From Elymus sibiricus (lineage: Eukaryota; Streptophyta; Magnoliopsida; Poales; Poaceae), in contig CM077675.1 of assembly GCA_039707655.1 (NCBI GenBank), forward strand, positions 416,825,162-416,889,161: DNA of 64,000 bases, written 5' to 3'. A program made the position numbers and the translations under genes. The notes under the pieces were generated by a model. The model ran no database searches, was not told the DNA's origin, and was given only the letters and a program-made list of their open reading frames with translations. Below, one piece after another: positions 11,317-23,500 of the stretch. Numbering within the stretch: the stretch's first letter is position 1; each line of letters opens with the position of its first letter.

Positions 11317-11639
11317 CTGAATTCCAATAATGCATGTTTCAAAACTATTACAAAGAATCAAGTTTAATTATTCCCATGATCTTCATGAAAGTTTTTATTA
11401 TATCCTCCTTGGATATCTATCACTTTGGGACTAGTTTCATATATTGCTATTACTTTTTCGACAAGCTCAAACAAGTTTAAATGAACCACAAGAGCATGAA
11501 GATTTCATCCCTCAAAAAGGTATAAGTGAAGCATGAGAGGAAATGACAAGCTACTCTCAAAAGGTATAAGTGAAGATCAATGAGTAGTCAAACAATTAAG
11601 TAGCTATGTGAGGACTCTCTCTCTCTCTCTCTCAATAAA

Positions 11640-12660
11640 TATTTCCAGATCTGAGTGTTTTATTAAACAGCAAGCAAAAGAAAAATATCACTCCAAGAAT
11701 AGCACGCATCATGTGAACGAATAAAAATTTAGGCTCAACATAGGCTAACCGATAATTGTTGATGAAGAGAGGTGGGATGCGTAGCATCCCCAAGCTTAGA
11801 TGCTTGAGACTTCTTGGAATATTTACTTGGGGTGCCTTGGGCATCCCCAAGCTTGAGCTTTTGTATCTCGTTCAATCCTCTCATATCATGGTTTCACCTA
11901 TTCTCAAAAACATCTTCCACACAAAACTTGAAAAGAACCCGTGAGATAGGTTAGTACACATAATAATAAATCAACTCTTTATGTACTGCCAAGACAAGTT
12001 GCATAATAATTTTCAAACATTAGGTACTATATACTATCATTTCCACAATTTATATCTACAAATATAGTCTATGGAAACTATAGGATAAGTAGATAACGAA
12101 ACTATGACATCAATCTGTCCAAACAGAACAGTCTGTAGCAATTTATGAAAACAGTGTACTTATGTAATTCAAAAAATTATGAAAATTTAGGACATGCTAT
12201 AAAATTTATATGAAAATACTGTGTAAAAATTTCAGAAATTTTCCACGTTTCAGTAAAATATGAAAATTCAAACATTACAGCAAAAGTTTCTGTTTATACA
12301 CAGCACACATCAAACATGCAATGCAAGCATCCTAATGCAATTCTTGGAACTTTTTATTGAAAAACAAGAATATAAATAACACCTAACAGAGAACAAGAAA
12401 ATAAAATGACGCTCCAAGCAAAACTCATATTATGTGACGAATAAAAATATAGCTCCAAGTAAGATATACCGATAGTGTTGAAGACGAAAAAGGGGATGCC
12501 TTCCGGGGCATCCCCAAGCTTAGGCGCTTGAGTATTCCTTGGATATTACCTTGGGCATCCCCAAGCTTAGGTCCTTGTCACTCCTTATTCTCCTCATATC
12601 GGTGTCTCACCCAAAACTTGAAAACTTCAATCACACAAAACTTAACGGAACTTCGTGAGA
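11640..12660 (-). repeat. Diverged tandem duplication of about 700 bp in Gypsy-A
   Basis: The block around 11640-11960 recurs around 12345-12660. Both contain AATAAAAAT...CTCCAAG, a pair of GCATCCCCAAGCTT motifs (11788 and 11843; 12508 and 12555) and ACAAAACTT...GTGAGA. On the minus strand these read AAGCTTGGGGATGC, the same motif as the polypurine tract in front of the Gypsy-B 3' LTR. Confidence 0.7.
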
Positions 12661-13174
12661 AGGGTTAGTGTAATAAAGATAGATCATTCACTTAGGTACT
12701 GTCAAGACAAGATTCATAATTGTTCCCACATGATACCTACTGTATTCTATCATTCCCATAATTTATATCACTAAATATAGGCTATAGGAACACTAACAGA
12801 AGCAAACTATGCATGCAAAATAGAATCTGTCAAAAACAGAACTGTCTGTGAAGATCTGTAGTATAGCCATACTTCCCTGTCTCTAAAAATTCTGAAAAAT
12901 TAGGAAAATCTAGGAAATTTGTATATCAATCATGTGTAAAAAAATTCAGATCAAAAACACGTTCCAGTGAATTTACAAAATTCCTGGACTGAGGGCAAAA
13001 GTTTCTGTTTTTGCACAGAATCAAGTCAACTATCATCCACACTATCCCAAAGGCTTTACTTGGCACTTTATTGAAATAAAAGGCATAAAACATGATTACT
13101 ACAGCAGCTTAATCATGTGAACACACAAAAACAGAAATAAAAATTTTGGGTTGTCTCCCAACAAGTGCTTTTCT

Positions 13175-14908
13175 TTAATGCCTTTTAGCTAGGCATGGTG
13201 ATTTCAATGATGCTCGTATAGAAATAATAAATGAAACATGCAAAAGAGCATCATGAATCTCATGACAAGCACATTTAAGTCTAACACACTTCCTATGCAT
13301 AGGGATTTTGTGAGCAAACAATTTATGGGAGCAAGAATCAACTAGCATAGGAAGGCAAAACAAGCATAACTTCAAAACTTTGAACACATAGAGAGGAAAC
13401 TTGATATTATTGCAATTCCTACAAGCATATGTTCCTTCCTCATAATAATTTTCAGTAGCATCATGAACGAATTCAACAATATAACAAGCACATAAAGCAT
13501 TGTTTTCATGATCTACAAGCATAGAAATTTTACTACTCTCCACATAAGCAAATTTATTCTCATCAATAGTAGTGGGAGCAAACTTAACAAAATAACTATC
13601 ATGTGAAGCATAATCCAATTGAAAATTAAAATCATGATGACAAGTTTCATGGTTATCATTATTCTTTATAGCATACATGTCATCACAATAATCATCATAA
13701 ATAGGAGGCATGCTTTCATCATAATAAATTGTCTCATCAAAACTTGGGGGACTAAACATAGCATCTTCATCAAACATAGCATCCCCAGGCTTGTAGCTTT
13801 GCATATCATTAGCATAATCACTCTCATCATTAATAGTATGAATAGCACCAATAGTATAGCAATTATTATCATCATCCTCCAAGTTGGTGCCATAAATATT
13901 TTCAAGATTATAAGAAGTATCATTATCTTCCCAATCATAATTATCACAACAAGCAATAGGCATAACAAAATCATCCCCGAGTCTATCATCTTCCACAACT
14001 ATTTTTGATTCATTCTCATAAGGCCTATCAATAATGGGAGCAACATTATTTGGGAGAGATACCTCTTTACCTTTACTTTTCCTTCTTTTCTTCTTCTTCA
14101 CCACATTATGTGTGGGTTTATTTAATTCCTCCAAGCTTCTTTAGGAAGAGGTTGGTTGAATAAAAAGCTCCTCCTCGTTACCTGATTCATCATAAGAAAA
14201 AATAGGAGGATATTGGGAAACCTCTTCCCCTTCATTAGTATTCTCTTCATCTTCTATTTGTTTTCTTGTCTTTAAGTAATTGGCAATATAAGGATTCTCA
14301 ATGCAATTTACCACGCAATACATATAGATTTCATTTAGATCAAAATCAATCATTTTCATGAGAACCCAAGCTGGAACATCCTTAGTTTTATGTTTCATTT
14401 CTTCATACCCCAAAAATAGACTAAGTTCATTATGATGCTCAAGGTTAATGAGGTTATCACAATTTTTGGACACAATTCGATCATGAAATAATTCACAATG
14501 GAAATTAAAATGACCACTTTCATTGCAAAGTTCACAAGGACGGCGAGAAATATTAAGTCTTTCAGCACAAACATATAGCCTCTCTTGCAACCATTTAGTT
14601 TCTAAATACTTATGCCTCTTACAAAATCTATCTTCCCTAATAGGCATGTCTTCACAAACTCTATGCACTCCACAAAAATTGACATGCTTATAAGAAATAT
14701 TTTTATCATGACTAGTGCAATCATCATTAGTACCATGGATATTCAAAGAATTCATACTAACAACATTGTAATCATGCTCATCACTCAAAGATTTAGTGCC
14801 AAACATTTTAATAACTTCTTCTTCTAACACTTGAGCACAATTTTCCTTTCCATCATTTTCACTAAAGACATTATAAAGATGAAGTATATGAGGCAACCTC
14901 AATTCCAT
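13175..14908 (-). pseudogene. Gypsy-A gag-like open frame with one CCHC zinc knuckle, one internal stop
   Basis: The minus-strand frame from ATG at 14908 runs 255 codons to a TAA at 14143-14141, then continues in the same frame for about 320 more codons to 13175. The first part holds a zinc knuckle of exact C-x2-C-x4-H-x4-C form (CELCNESGHFNFHC), as in nucleocapsid domains that bind retroelement RNA. The second part is Asp/Asn/Tyr-rich, begins with a Lys-rich stretch (VVKKKKRRKSKGKEV) and has many Cys/His near its end. No protease, reverse transcriptase, RNase H or integrase motif is present. A single nonsense change is the simplest reading of the internal TAA; readthrough is possible but unsupported. 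Confidence 0.7.
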
Positions 14909-15006
14909 TTTTTTTGTAGTTTTCTTTTATAAAACCAAACTAGTGAAAAACAAGAAACTAGAAGATTTAATTGCAAGATCTAAAGATATACCTTCAAGCA
15001 CTCACC

Positions 15007-15024
15007 TCCCCGGCAACGGCGCCA
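15007..15024 (-). promoter_or_regulatory. Gypsy-A primer binding site (tRNA-Asp)
   Basis: The plus strand reads TCCCCGGCAACGGCGCCA, identical to the 3' end of plant tRNA-Asp(GTC) with CCA. The minus strand is therefore the complementary primer site, 10 bases inside the LTR end at 15035. This fixes the element orientation as minus. Confidence 0.88.
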
Positions 15025-15034
15025 GAAAAGAGCT

Positions 15035-16673
15035 TGATGTCTACTACGCAACCTTCTTCTTGTAGACTCGTGTTGGGCCTCCAAGCGCAGAGTTTTGTAG
15101 GACAGTAGCAAATTTCCCTCAAGTGGATGACCTAAGGTTTATCAATCCGTGGGAGGCGTAGGATGAAGATGGTCTCTCTCAAACAACCCTGCAATCAAAT
15201 AACAAAGAGTCTCTTGTGTCCCCAACACACCCAATACAATGGCAAATTGTATAGGTGCAGTAGTTCGGCGAAGAGATGGTGATACAAGTGCAATATGGAT
15301 GGTAGATATAGGTTTTTGTAATCTGAAAATATAAAAACAGCAAGGTAACTAATGATAAAAGTGAGCACAAACGGTATTGCAATGCTTGAAAACAAGGCCT
15401 AGGGTTCATACTATCACTAGTGCAAGTTCTCACAACAATACTGACATAGTTGAATCATATGTAAATCCCTCACGTGCGACAAAGAGTTCACTCCAAAGTC
15501 ACAAATAGCGGAGAACAAACGAAGAAATTATTGTAGGGTACGAAACCACCTCAAAGTTATCTTTTCCAATCAATCTTATGAGCTATCCCTATAAGTGCCA
15601 CGAACAGCCCTAGAGTTCGTACTAAAATAACACCTTAAGATACACATCAACCAAAACCCTAATGTCACCAAGATACTCCAATGTCACCACGAGTACCCAT
15701 GGGCTTGATTATACGATATGCATCACACAATTTCAGATTCATCATGTTCAATCCAACACAAAGAACTTCAAAGAGTGCCCCAAAGTTTCTACCGGAGAGT
15801 CAAGACGAAAACGTGTGCCAACCCCTATGCATAGATTCCCAAGGTCACGGAACCTGCAAGTTGATCACCAAAACATACATCAAGTGGATCAATAGAACAT
15901 CCCATTGTAACCACGGATATCCCATCGCAAGACATACATCAAGTGTTCTCAAATCCTTTAAAGACTCAATCCGATAAGAAAACTTCAAAGGGAAAACTCA
16001 ATTCATCACAAGAAGATAGAGAGGGGGAAACTCCATATGATTCATCTATATCAATAAAGCTCGCGGTACATCAAGATCGTGCCATCTCAAGAACACGAGA
16101 GAGAGAGATCAAACACATAGCTACTAGTATATACCCTCAGCCCCGAGGGTGAACTACTCCCTCCTCGTCATGGAGACCACCGGGATGATGAAGATGGCCT
16201 CCGGTGATGGTTTCCCCCTCCGACAGGGTGCCGGAACGGGCTCCCGATTGGTTTTTCATGGCTCTGGAGACTTGCGGCAGCAGAACTCCCGATCTAGGTT
16301 TGTTTCTGGGGGTTTTGGTATTTGTAGGAATTTTTGGCGTCGGTCTCACGTCAAGGGGGGCCACGAGGCAGCGACAAGCTAGGAGGGTGCGCCCTAGGGG
16401 GGGGCGCGCCCTGCAGGCTTGTGGCGGCCTCGTGGCTCTTCTGGCCCAACTCCAATGCTTCGGGGGTCTCTTTCGGTCCATAAAAAATCACCGTAAACTT
16501 TCAGCCCATTCCGAGAACTTTTATTTCTGCACGAAAAAATGACACCATGGTAGTTCTGCTGAAAACAGCGTCAGTCCAGGTTAGTTCTAATAAAATCATA
16601 CCAAAATCATATAGAATTATTGTAAACATGGCATTAATACTTCATAAATTATAGATACGTTGTAGACGTATCA
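15035..16673 (-). mobile_element. Gypsy-A 5' LTR
   Basis: On the minus strand it begins TGATACGTCTACAACGTATC and ends GTAGTAGACATCA, 1639 bp, with TG...CA ends. The other end abuts Gypsy-B sequence directly. Open frames on either strand across it are short and not convincing. It is related to, but clearly diverged from, the LTR at 18623-20293. Confidence 0.88.
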
Positions 16674-18622
16674 GGCATCCCACCTCTCTTTGTCCACAAA
16701 TATCGGTTAGCCTATGTTGAGCCTAAGTTTTTATTCGTTCACATGATATGTGCTATTCTTGGAGTGTATTTTTGTTTTGTTTACTGTTTGAATAAAATAC
16801 TAAGATCTGAAAATATTTATTGAGAGTGAGTCCTCACATAGCTACTTGATTGTTTGACTACTCTTGATCTTCACTTATATCTTTTGATAGTAGTTTGATG
16901 TTTACGCTTGTGCTTCACTTATATCCTAAGAGTAAATTGTGAATTTATTGAATATCATAAATCTGAAATTATCCATGTGCTTTATGCTTAGTAGTAGTTT
17001 CACATTTGGTTTAGAAATTAAATCTATTGAAGTTTGACAATACAAATATTGGTCATACAAGCCATTCATGAATGATTAGTATAAGGAAAAGAACTTCGCA
17101 TACAAATATATTATCTTGGACATCTTTTATGATTGTGAATACCCTCTTTGGAGTTGTATGTGTGGAGGATCTTATGTGCCGCTCAGCGGTTGTGATGGTT
17201 TCGCTCGGTTCTCCATAATTAACTGGGTAATATGGTTTTTGCACGATTTTCCCTAATTAACCGAGCAACTCTTTTCTTCTTAATGAATGCAGGATAACTA
17301 CCATTTCAAAAAAAATCCATTAATTATTTTTAACCTTGATCAAATTAGTTGAAGTTGGATAAGGAAGACAAAGTAATGAGTTATGTTTGGGTATATTTTG
17401 CATAGAAGTTATATTGTTATGGATCCTCCAACATGTTGTGCTTGTTTAGAACCTTTTGCTAGCCAAAACTTCATACTAAGTAGAGATACTACTTGTGCAT
17501 CCCAATTCCTTGAGCCAAGTTTCTTCCATGAGTGTCCACCATACCTATCTATATATGGTATTTCACTGCCATTCCAAGTAAATTTGCATGTACCATCTCT
17601 AAAACCTTCAAATAAACATCTGTTTTGTGTGCCCGTACCGCTCATGGAGCGATAGGGCGGTCGGTATTTTCCATGATAAGTGTGGTTTAACCCATGATGA
17701 GTGTTTATTCACTTGTCATTGCATGAGAGAGGCTGGTAAAAAGGATGCCCGGTCCTGCATAATACAAAAATAAATAAACAAGAGCTCCCCCTAGAAGTTG
17801 ATTGTTTGGAAGGCATCTCTGGATTCGGTCATCCATGGAATGTGTTTGAATGGTGGAGGGGGAGTGAAATTTCAATTTCGTTTGGGAACCGCCATTAATG
17901 TGTTTAGGATGGAAGATCTTGAAATCCCTTGTCGTAACGTTTTCAGAAAAGGCACACGACCCAAAATATATCCATCTCTGTTTTAAGCTATGAGCTCTGG
18001 CACCTCTGCAAATCCCTGCTTCCCTCTGCGAAGGGACATTCTACTTACTTTTATGCTATTTACTTTGATGTTATTCACTTTTCATGTTGAGTCAACTTCT
18101 TATTCCAACTTCAATCTCTAGTTGGCAAACGTCATGTGATGAGGAAAGATCCAAACACATGTATCCATTCAAATATATTTGATCATGATTTATTATTGTT
18201 GACAATTATCTTTATGATAAGTGTGTTGGGAGGCGAAACATTAAGCCCCTATCTTTCTCTGTGTTCGATGAATGTTGTTCGTTCTACAAATATGCTTTGA
18301 GTACCAGCAATCATAGAATACTATATGATAATTGAGTATGTGGACCTCTTACTTAAACTTTGTAAAACTATAATTGTTTGATAACTAAGAACATAGGTTG
18401 TTAAGTTTCAAGAGAACACATTGTTTGAACCATAGCGTGTGAATTAATTTCTACTTTATCATGATGAGTTTATGAAAAAGAGTTACTGTTTATGATGCTA
18501 GGAAAAGTGGTTGAAATTATCATTGATTAAGCTTATGCACTATGTTAGCATTCACACTTCATAAATTGTTTCTTTTATCATTTACCTACTCAAGGACGAG
18601 TAGGAATTAAGCTTGGGGATGC
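16674..18622 (+). mobile_element. Gypsy-B: 3' internal region, plus strand
   Basis: The sequence from GGCATCCCACCTCTC onwards matches the minus strand of Gypsy-A from about 11780 leftwards, then continues as AT-rich non-coding sequence. It ends in the polypurine motif AAGCTTGGGGATGC directly before the LTR. No gene is present; scattered short open frames have stops and no recognisable domain. Confidence 0.78.
17172..17312 (+). mobile_element. Possible short LINE-like 3' end in Gypsy-B
   Basis: A block with CTTCTTAATGAATGCAGG followed by an A-run (about 17304-17312) resembles the 3' ends of Triticeae LINEs and interrupts the Gypsy sequence. I did not find a clear target duplication, so this is tentative. 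Confidence 0.35.
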
Positions 18623-19201
18623 TGATACGTCTCCAACGTATCGATAATTTATGAAGTATTCATGCCATATTTACCCATGTTTACAATATTTTATATGGTT
18701 TTGATCCACTTTATATGATTTAATTGGAACTAACCTGAACTGACGATGTTTTTAGCAGAATTACCATGGTGTTGTTTTGTGCAGAAAATAAAAGTTCTCG
18801 GAATAGAACGAAACATTTTGATGATTTTTTTTCTGGAAGGAAAGGGTCCCCGGAGGCTTCAAGGGAGTACCAGAAGACCCACAGGGGCCCCACATGCCAC
18901 ATGGGTGCTCCCAGGGGGTGGTCGCGCCAGGTACCTTGTGGGCCCCCTATGGCTCCTCTTTGCGTGATTCCAACGCCAAAAATTCCTATATATTCAGAAA
19001 CCCCCGAAAGTTAACCTAGAACTTCCGCCCCGTCGCTGCAAGCCTCTGTATCGAAGAAATCTCATTTGAAGCCCTTTCTGGTACCCTGTCGGAGGGAGAA
19101 ATCATCATTGGAGGCCATCTTCATCATCCCGGCGGTCTTCATGACAAGGAGGGAGTAGTTGACCCTCGGGGCTGAGGGTATGTACCAGTAGCTATGTGTT
19201 T

Positions 19202-19238
<37 letters not shown>

Positions 19239-20293
19239 TTCTTGAGATGGCACGATATTGATGTATCACAGGCTTTGTTAATACAGTTGGATCATATGGT
19301 GTTCTTTCCTCTCTATCTTGATGTGATGAATTGAGTCTTTCCCTTTGAGATCTCGTTATGTTGGATTGAATACTTTGGATTTGAGAACACTTGATATATG
19401 TCTTGCATGTGGATACCCGTGGTGATAATGGGGTGTTCTATTGATTCACTTGATATATGTTTTGGTAATGAACTTGCGGATTCCCGCGGTGGCATTGGGG
19501 TAATCTATGCATATGGGTTGATACACGTTCTTGTCCTACTTTCTCCGATAGAAATCTTGGGGTACTCTTTGAAATTCTTTGTGTTGGATTGAATATGGTG
19601 AATCTGAAATTGTTTGATGTATGTCGAATAGTTAACCCACAGATACTTGAGGTGACATTGGAGTATCTAGGTGACATTAGGGTTGATTGATGCGTATCAT
19701 AGGTGTTATTCTAGTACGAACTCTAGGGTTGTTTGTGACACTTATAGGGATGGATCAATGGAGATCGGAAAGGATAACTTTGAGGTGGTTTTACTACCTA
19801 CAACAATTTCATCTTATGTTCTCCGCTAGATAGGAACTTTGGAGTAATTCTTTGTCACACGTCGAGGGATGGTTATATGATTCAATTATGTTAGCACCGT
19901 TGAGAAATTGCACTAGTGAAAGTATGAACCATAGGCCTTGTTTCCAAGCATTGATATACCATTTTGCTCGCTGCTCACTACTTGCTAAATTGCTGTTTTC
20001 ATATTTTCAGATTAAAAAAACCTACTTCTACCATCCATATTGCACTTGTATCACCATCTCTTCGCCGAACTAGTGCACCTATACAATTTTCCATTGTATT
20101 GGGTGTGTTGGGGACACAAGAGATTTATTGTATTTGATTGCAGGATTGTTTGAGAGAGATCATCTTCATCCTATACCTCCCACAGATTGATAAACCTTTG
20201 GTCATCCACTTGAGGGAAATTTTCTGCTGTCATACAAAACTCTGCGCTTGGAGGCCCAACACGAGTCTACAAGAATAAAGTTATGTTGTAGAC
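18623..20293 (+). mobile_element. Gypsy-B 3' LTR
   Basis: It begins TGATACGTCTCCAACGTATC right after the polypurine tract. It shares many segments with the Gypsy-A LTR, such as AGCAGAA...ACCATGGTGT, AAAAGTTCTCGGAAT and the CTC microsatellite. The end matches the family up to GTTGTAGAC (20293) and the last few bases are altered or lost. It contains (CT)n at about 19204-19234. Confidence 0.85.
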
Positions 20294-21069
20294 GGGTGCG
20301 CGCATGTGGCCTGATGGGTGGGCCAACTATGTAAGCAAACAATTAAAAAAACTAATCAAAACGTCATAAGTTTTTTTTTTGAAATGAAAAACATTTTTTG
20401 TGGTAGGTATCATCGATGTTTTAAAAAATGATAGATTTTTTGAACCCTAGCATGTAATTTGGTAGTTTTATGATATTTACTCCTCAACACATGAATAGAC
20501 CTCTCATCCTTTCCTCCATTTTCCTTTTGTTGATTGAAAGGTAAAATTGTGAACAAGAAGTTGCAGTGTAGGTCGAGTCCTCCAATGCATTTTCCAACTT
20601 GATCACTACAAATATTTTGGATTACCCTATGAAAAAAAGTATATTCGAACTACAAACTAGGAAAAAGATTGCAAGTTTGATGTATGATATAAAAAAAGCC
20701 TGATCTTGGTTTGGTCTCAAACAAAAACTACTTGAAAAAAACATTCCATGCTAAGTTTGATCCATGTAGCAACACAAGTCCAAAATAGTGAAAAGTGCAA
20801 GTATTAAGATTGCATCAGCTTCGCTGCGATCATTACCTGAAATTTGAGGCAGGATAGGCGTCGGCACCTAAGTAGGGGCCTAGGAGGATCAACGAAAGGA
20901 TCGCCTCCTCAGTTCACATACCATTTGATCTCTGTCATTAAGGTTCATCCATCTAGATAGTTCCTTTTTCTACCACCTCGTAATGCTTGAGCATATTTCA
21001 TGTTACAAAGGATAAGGAGGGAAACACAATGGTAAATGGAGAAAAGGAAGTGGTAAAATATAGGTACAT
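20294..21069. other. Unassigned AT-rich sequence
   Basis: No open frame with a recognisable product, no RNA gene and no repeat family I can name. It lies between the Gypsy-B LTR and a decayed LINE. Confidence 0.5.
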
Positions 21070-22135
21070 TTTTTGAATGAAAGAGGGGCCAACCCCTCCG
21101 ATTTCTATGATAGAAACCATTCAGTTCAGACCCTAATACAAAATACTAGCTCTAATCATGCATGGGCTCAAGGATAACAAAGGATCTCAAGCAAGCTATA
21201 TATCCAAAAGAAGAGAAAACCTGTAGAGAGGGAAGCTCAAACTCGAGCACACCCAAACCAACATCCAAACCAGACTCTTACTGAATTTAAACTCAGGATT
21301 ACATAAAGACAGTGCCAACTAAATAGCCAGGCTAGTAGATCGGGGGAATAGAAAACTCGAAGGGAGGATGAAGCTGGTGTAGAAGTTCTCGGAGGTAAAG
21401 ACATCAGCACAACATCAGGACTGGCCTCTCTAGACACTAATCACAAAACACCATGTCTCTAGCTCTGCGACGAACAGTACCCTTCACTTGCTACATGCTC
21501 GACAAGTCTTGCCCCCAGTATCAACACATTTAGATTTTCTTCCTTTGTCCGTAAGACAAGACCAGCCAACAATCCAGTAACACATTAGTTTAATAAGAAC
21601 CAACGGATCATTAATGATTTTTTTCTCACAGATAACTTCATTAGTGCATCTCCAAATGTACCAAAAGACAGCCGAGATCCCCACCAACACCAGTTTGTTA
21701 TCATTTTTTTGGGAAACTTTAAATCCAGTTTCGAAAACAATCATTTAATGTGGTGTGAGTAGAATGTAAACTAAAAGCACATTTTAGCAAGCTCCAGACT
21801 AGATTAGCAGCAGAGCACTGGAAGAACAAGTGATCTATGATTTCATCTCTACCACAGAATATGCATATTTTATTCACAACCCACCCACTTCTAAGAAGAT
21901 TGTCTTTGGTAAGAATATATTTTTTTCACCAAAAGCTAGAGGAAAACTTTTATATTAACAGGTACCTTAATTTTTCATAAAAATATGTTAGGAAAGCTGC
22001 ATTCAGATTCAATAAGTTCTCTATACAAGGATTTGACAGAAAAATTTCTATCAGCCGTCAACACCCATTTGATTCTTTTCGCAAGAAAAGAAAACATTAA
22101 TTTGATTTAAGTAAAAGAGAGATTTTTTTAAAGGG
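21070..22135 (-). mobile_element. Decayed 5'-truncated LINE with zf-RVT remnant
   Basis: Read on the minus strand, pieces of the C-terminal zf-RVT domain of plant LINE reverse transcriptase can be followed through frame breaks. These include CIFCGR, then IDHLFFQCSAANLVWSLLKC, then a frame with VFWYIWRCTNEVICEKK ending about 21484. The 3' untranslated part ends near 21075 in a short A-rich tail (minus strand CATTCAAAAAATGTA). Several stops and shifts make it dead. The 5' limit is uncertain, near 22135. Confidence 0.7.
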
Positions 22136-22159
22136 GAATATATTAATATCGCGAAGATA

Positions 22160-22421
22160 CTAGTTTCATCTCTGTCGGTTGGTTGCTGCAGTTGGCATTC
22201 CTTGCTTCGACCAACGCTAGTTCCGAGCCTGACGATCCAGCCATGTCAACGGCCGCAGATGCATATGCGCTGCTAGCCTGCTACCACCACCTAAAAAGCA
22301 TGGAGAAACGGAGCGAGTGAGAGGTTGATGAACTAAATCCATGGGACGATGAGAATGGACTGAAAATCCACGAGTTCAGGTTGAGAGACTTGTTTGTTAC
22401 CTGCTGCTACACTGGACTCTC
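22160..22421 (-). pseudogene. Fragment of the AP180-like gene (copy of part of 46742-47000)
   Basis: This stretch aligns base for base, with many substitutions and small indels, to part of the clathrin assembly gene 24 kb to the right and in the same orientation. TAGTTTCATCTCTG matches the start of the exon at 46742-46860. GATCCAGCCATG and GCGCTGCT are shared, and TGTTACCTG...TGCTAC matches the splice donor end of the exon at 46991. So it contains one exon copy, the intervening intron and the edge of the next exon. It keeps an intron, so it arose by DNA-level duplication, not from processed mRNA. It stops at a Tourist-like MITE. Confidence 0.75.
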
Positions 22422-22431
22422 TAAACACTTA

Positions 22432-22671
22432 GGCCCCGCTTGGATTCGGTGTAAATCTATAGACCCAAAATTTATTTACAGATATAAATTACAGGCTACA
22501 ATGTGATTTCCATCTGAAATAAAAACGACGACCGGAGGTCTTTGTTTTTAGAGAAAAGGCATTACATCCGATTTTATAGATAAAGCCCAACAAACCAAAT
22601 AAAAAAATAGCAACACAAAAGCACGAGTAGCACGACACGCGAAAGCGATGACCGGAGGTCTAAGCGGGGCC
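22432..22671. mobile_element. Tourist-like (PIF/Harbinger) MITE
   Basis: A 240-bp element with 10-bp perfect terminal inverted repeats (GGCCCCGCTT / AAGCGGGGCC), flanked by TTA on both sides (22429-22431 and 22672-22674), the target duplication expected for PIF/Harbinger. It is non-coding. The motif GACCGGAGGTC occurs twice inside. Confidence 0.8.
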
Positions 22672-23212
22672 TTACCAGGCCAGAAAAAAAAGTGATGTAC
22701 ATGCAACCGGTTCCCCAGCTTGTTGGTCCACTTACGGTAGTAACGTGATCACTTTGGCTAAATTGCAGTTTAAGATTTACCCGGCCGTGTCCAAAACGGC
22801 AATTTTCCCAGTTCTTCCAACACGATCGCTAGATCCCACTAGAAACCTGGAGCTCGGCTATGTGTGCACTGCGATGAACTTAAAACCTCTCATGTTAATG
22901 GTGAGCGGGCTGGACAAATATGATTGCCAACTGCAGGTTGATTAGGATATGCAATGGGAGTATTTGACAAAAAACTACCACATTAGGGGTTACCGTCCAA
23001 CCGAACTACCACATTCAAAAAAGTGACTGATAACTACCAAAAATTTCTAATTTCGTGACTAAAAACTACCACTTTTGAAAAATGATCAGTTTAGACGATT
23101 TAAACACGTTTATGACATGCGGGACCCACTCATCAGGGCTAACGTGGTGGCAAAGTCAACTCCGTTTATTTTGACTGTTACGTTAACCGTTATTACAAGT
23201 GGGGCCCACCTG

Positions 23213-23500
23213 CACTAGTAGAAAACAGGCCTTTGGATCGAAGCATTAGTCCCGGTTGGCTTCTGGACTGGGACTAACGCTGCCAATAGTCCCGGTTCAT
23301 TAGGCTAGGCATTAGTCCCGGTTCATGAGGAACCTTTAGCCCCGGTTGGTGTTACCAACCGGGACTAAAGGGGTGGTGGCAGGGTTGCGTCAGGCTAGGG
23401 CCCCACGAGACCCTTTAGTCTCGGTTTGTAACACCAACCGGGACTAGAGATGGACCTCTAGTCTCGGTTGGTGTAACCAACCGGAACTAAATGTATCCCT
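23213..23500. repeat. CACTA-2 left terminal and subterminal repeats
   Basis: After the terminal repeat come several inverted pairs of TAGTCCCGGTTGG and its complement CCAACCGGGACTA, with variants, within about 270 bp. A TATA-like stretch (CTATATATAG, about 23499-23508) follows, probably the promoter of the first gene. Confidence 0.85.

Larger units (their letters stand above)
2568..11317 (-). mobile_element. CACTA-1: truncated En/Spm-type DNA transposon
   Basis: The minus strand carries, in transcription order, a repetitive 5' region, a TNP2-type transposase gene and a Transposase_24-type gene. This is the standard layout of large Triticeae CACTA elements. A cluster of TTTGCCGTC / GACGGCAAA motifs at 11036-11316 is typical of CACTA subterminal repeats. 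Neither CACTA terminus is seen: the left end runs into the Copia 3' LTR at 2567, and the right end stops at a Gypsy sequence near 11317. The element is therefore a fragment cut by later events, and its size in the window is about 8.7 kb. Confidence 0.85.
11318..16673 (-). mobile_element. Gypsy-A: LTR retrotransposon, 5' LTR and internal part, minus strand
   Basis: The 5' LTR (15035-16673), a primer binding site and an internal region reading leftwards define a Gypsy-type element of a common Triticeae family (Fatima/Sabrina/Wham class; exact family not assigned). No 3' LTR is found before the CACTA-1 junction near 11317, so the 3' end is lost. The internal region has one gag-like open frame and no reverse transcriptase or integrase, so the copy is non-autonomous or deleted. 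Its 3' internal part (about 11400-11780) matches the plus-strand start of Gypsy-B (16674-17050) in reverse. Confidence 0.82.

Noticed and set aside
11318..16673. Simple inversion of a single Gypsy element to explain the opposed copies
   Set aside because: Segment 11400-11780 is present again in reverse at 16674-17050, which a simple inversion would not duplicate.
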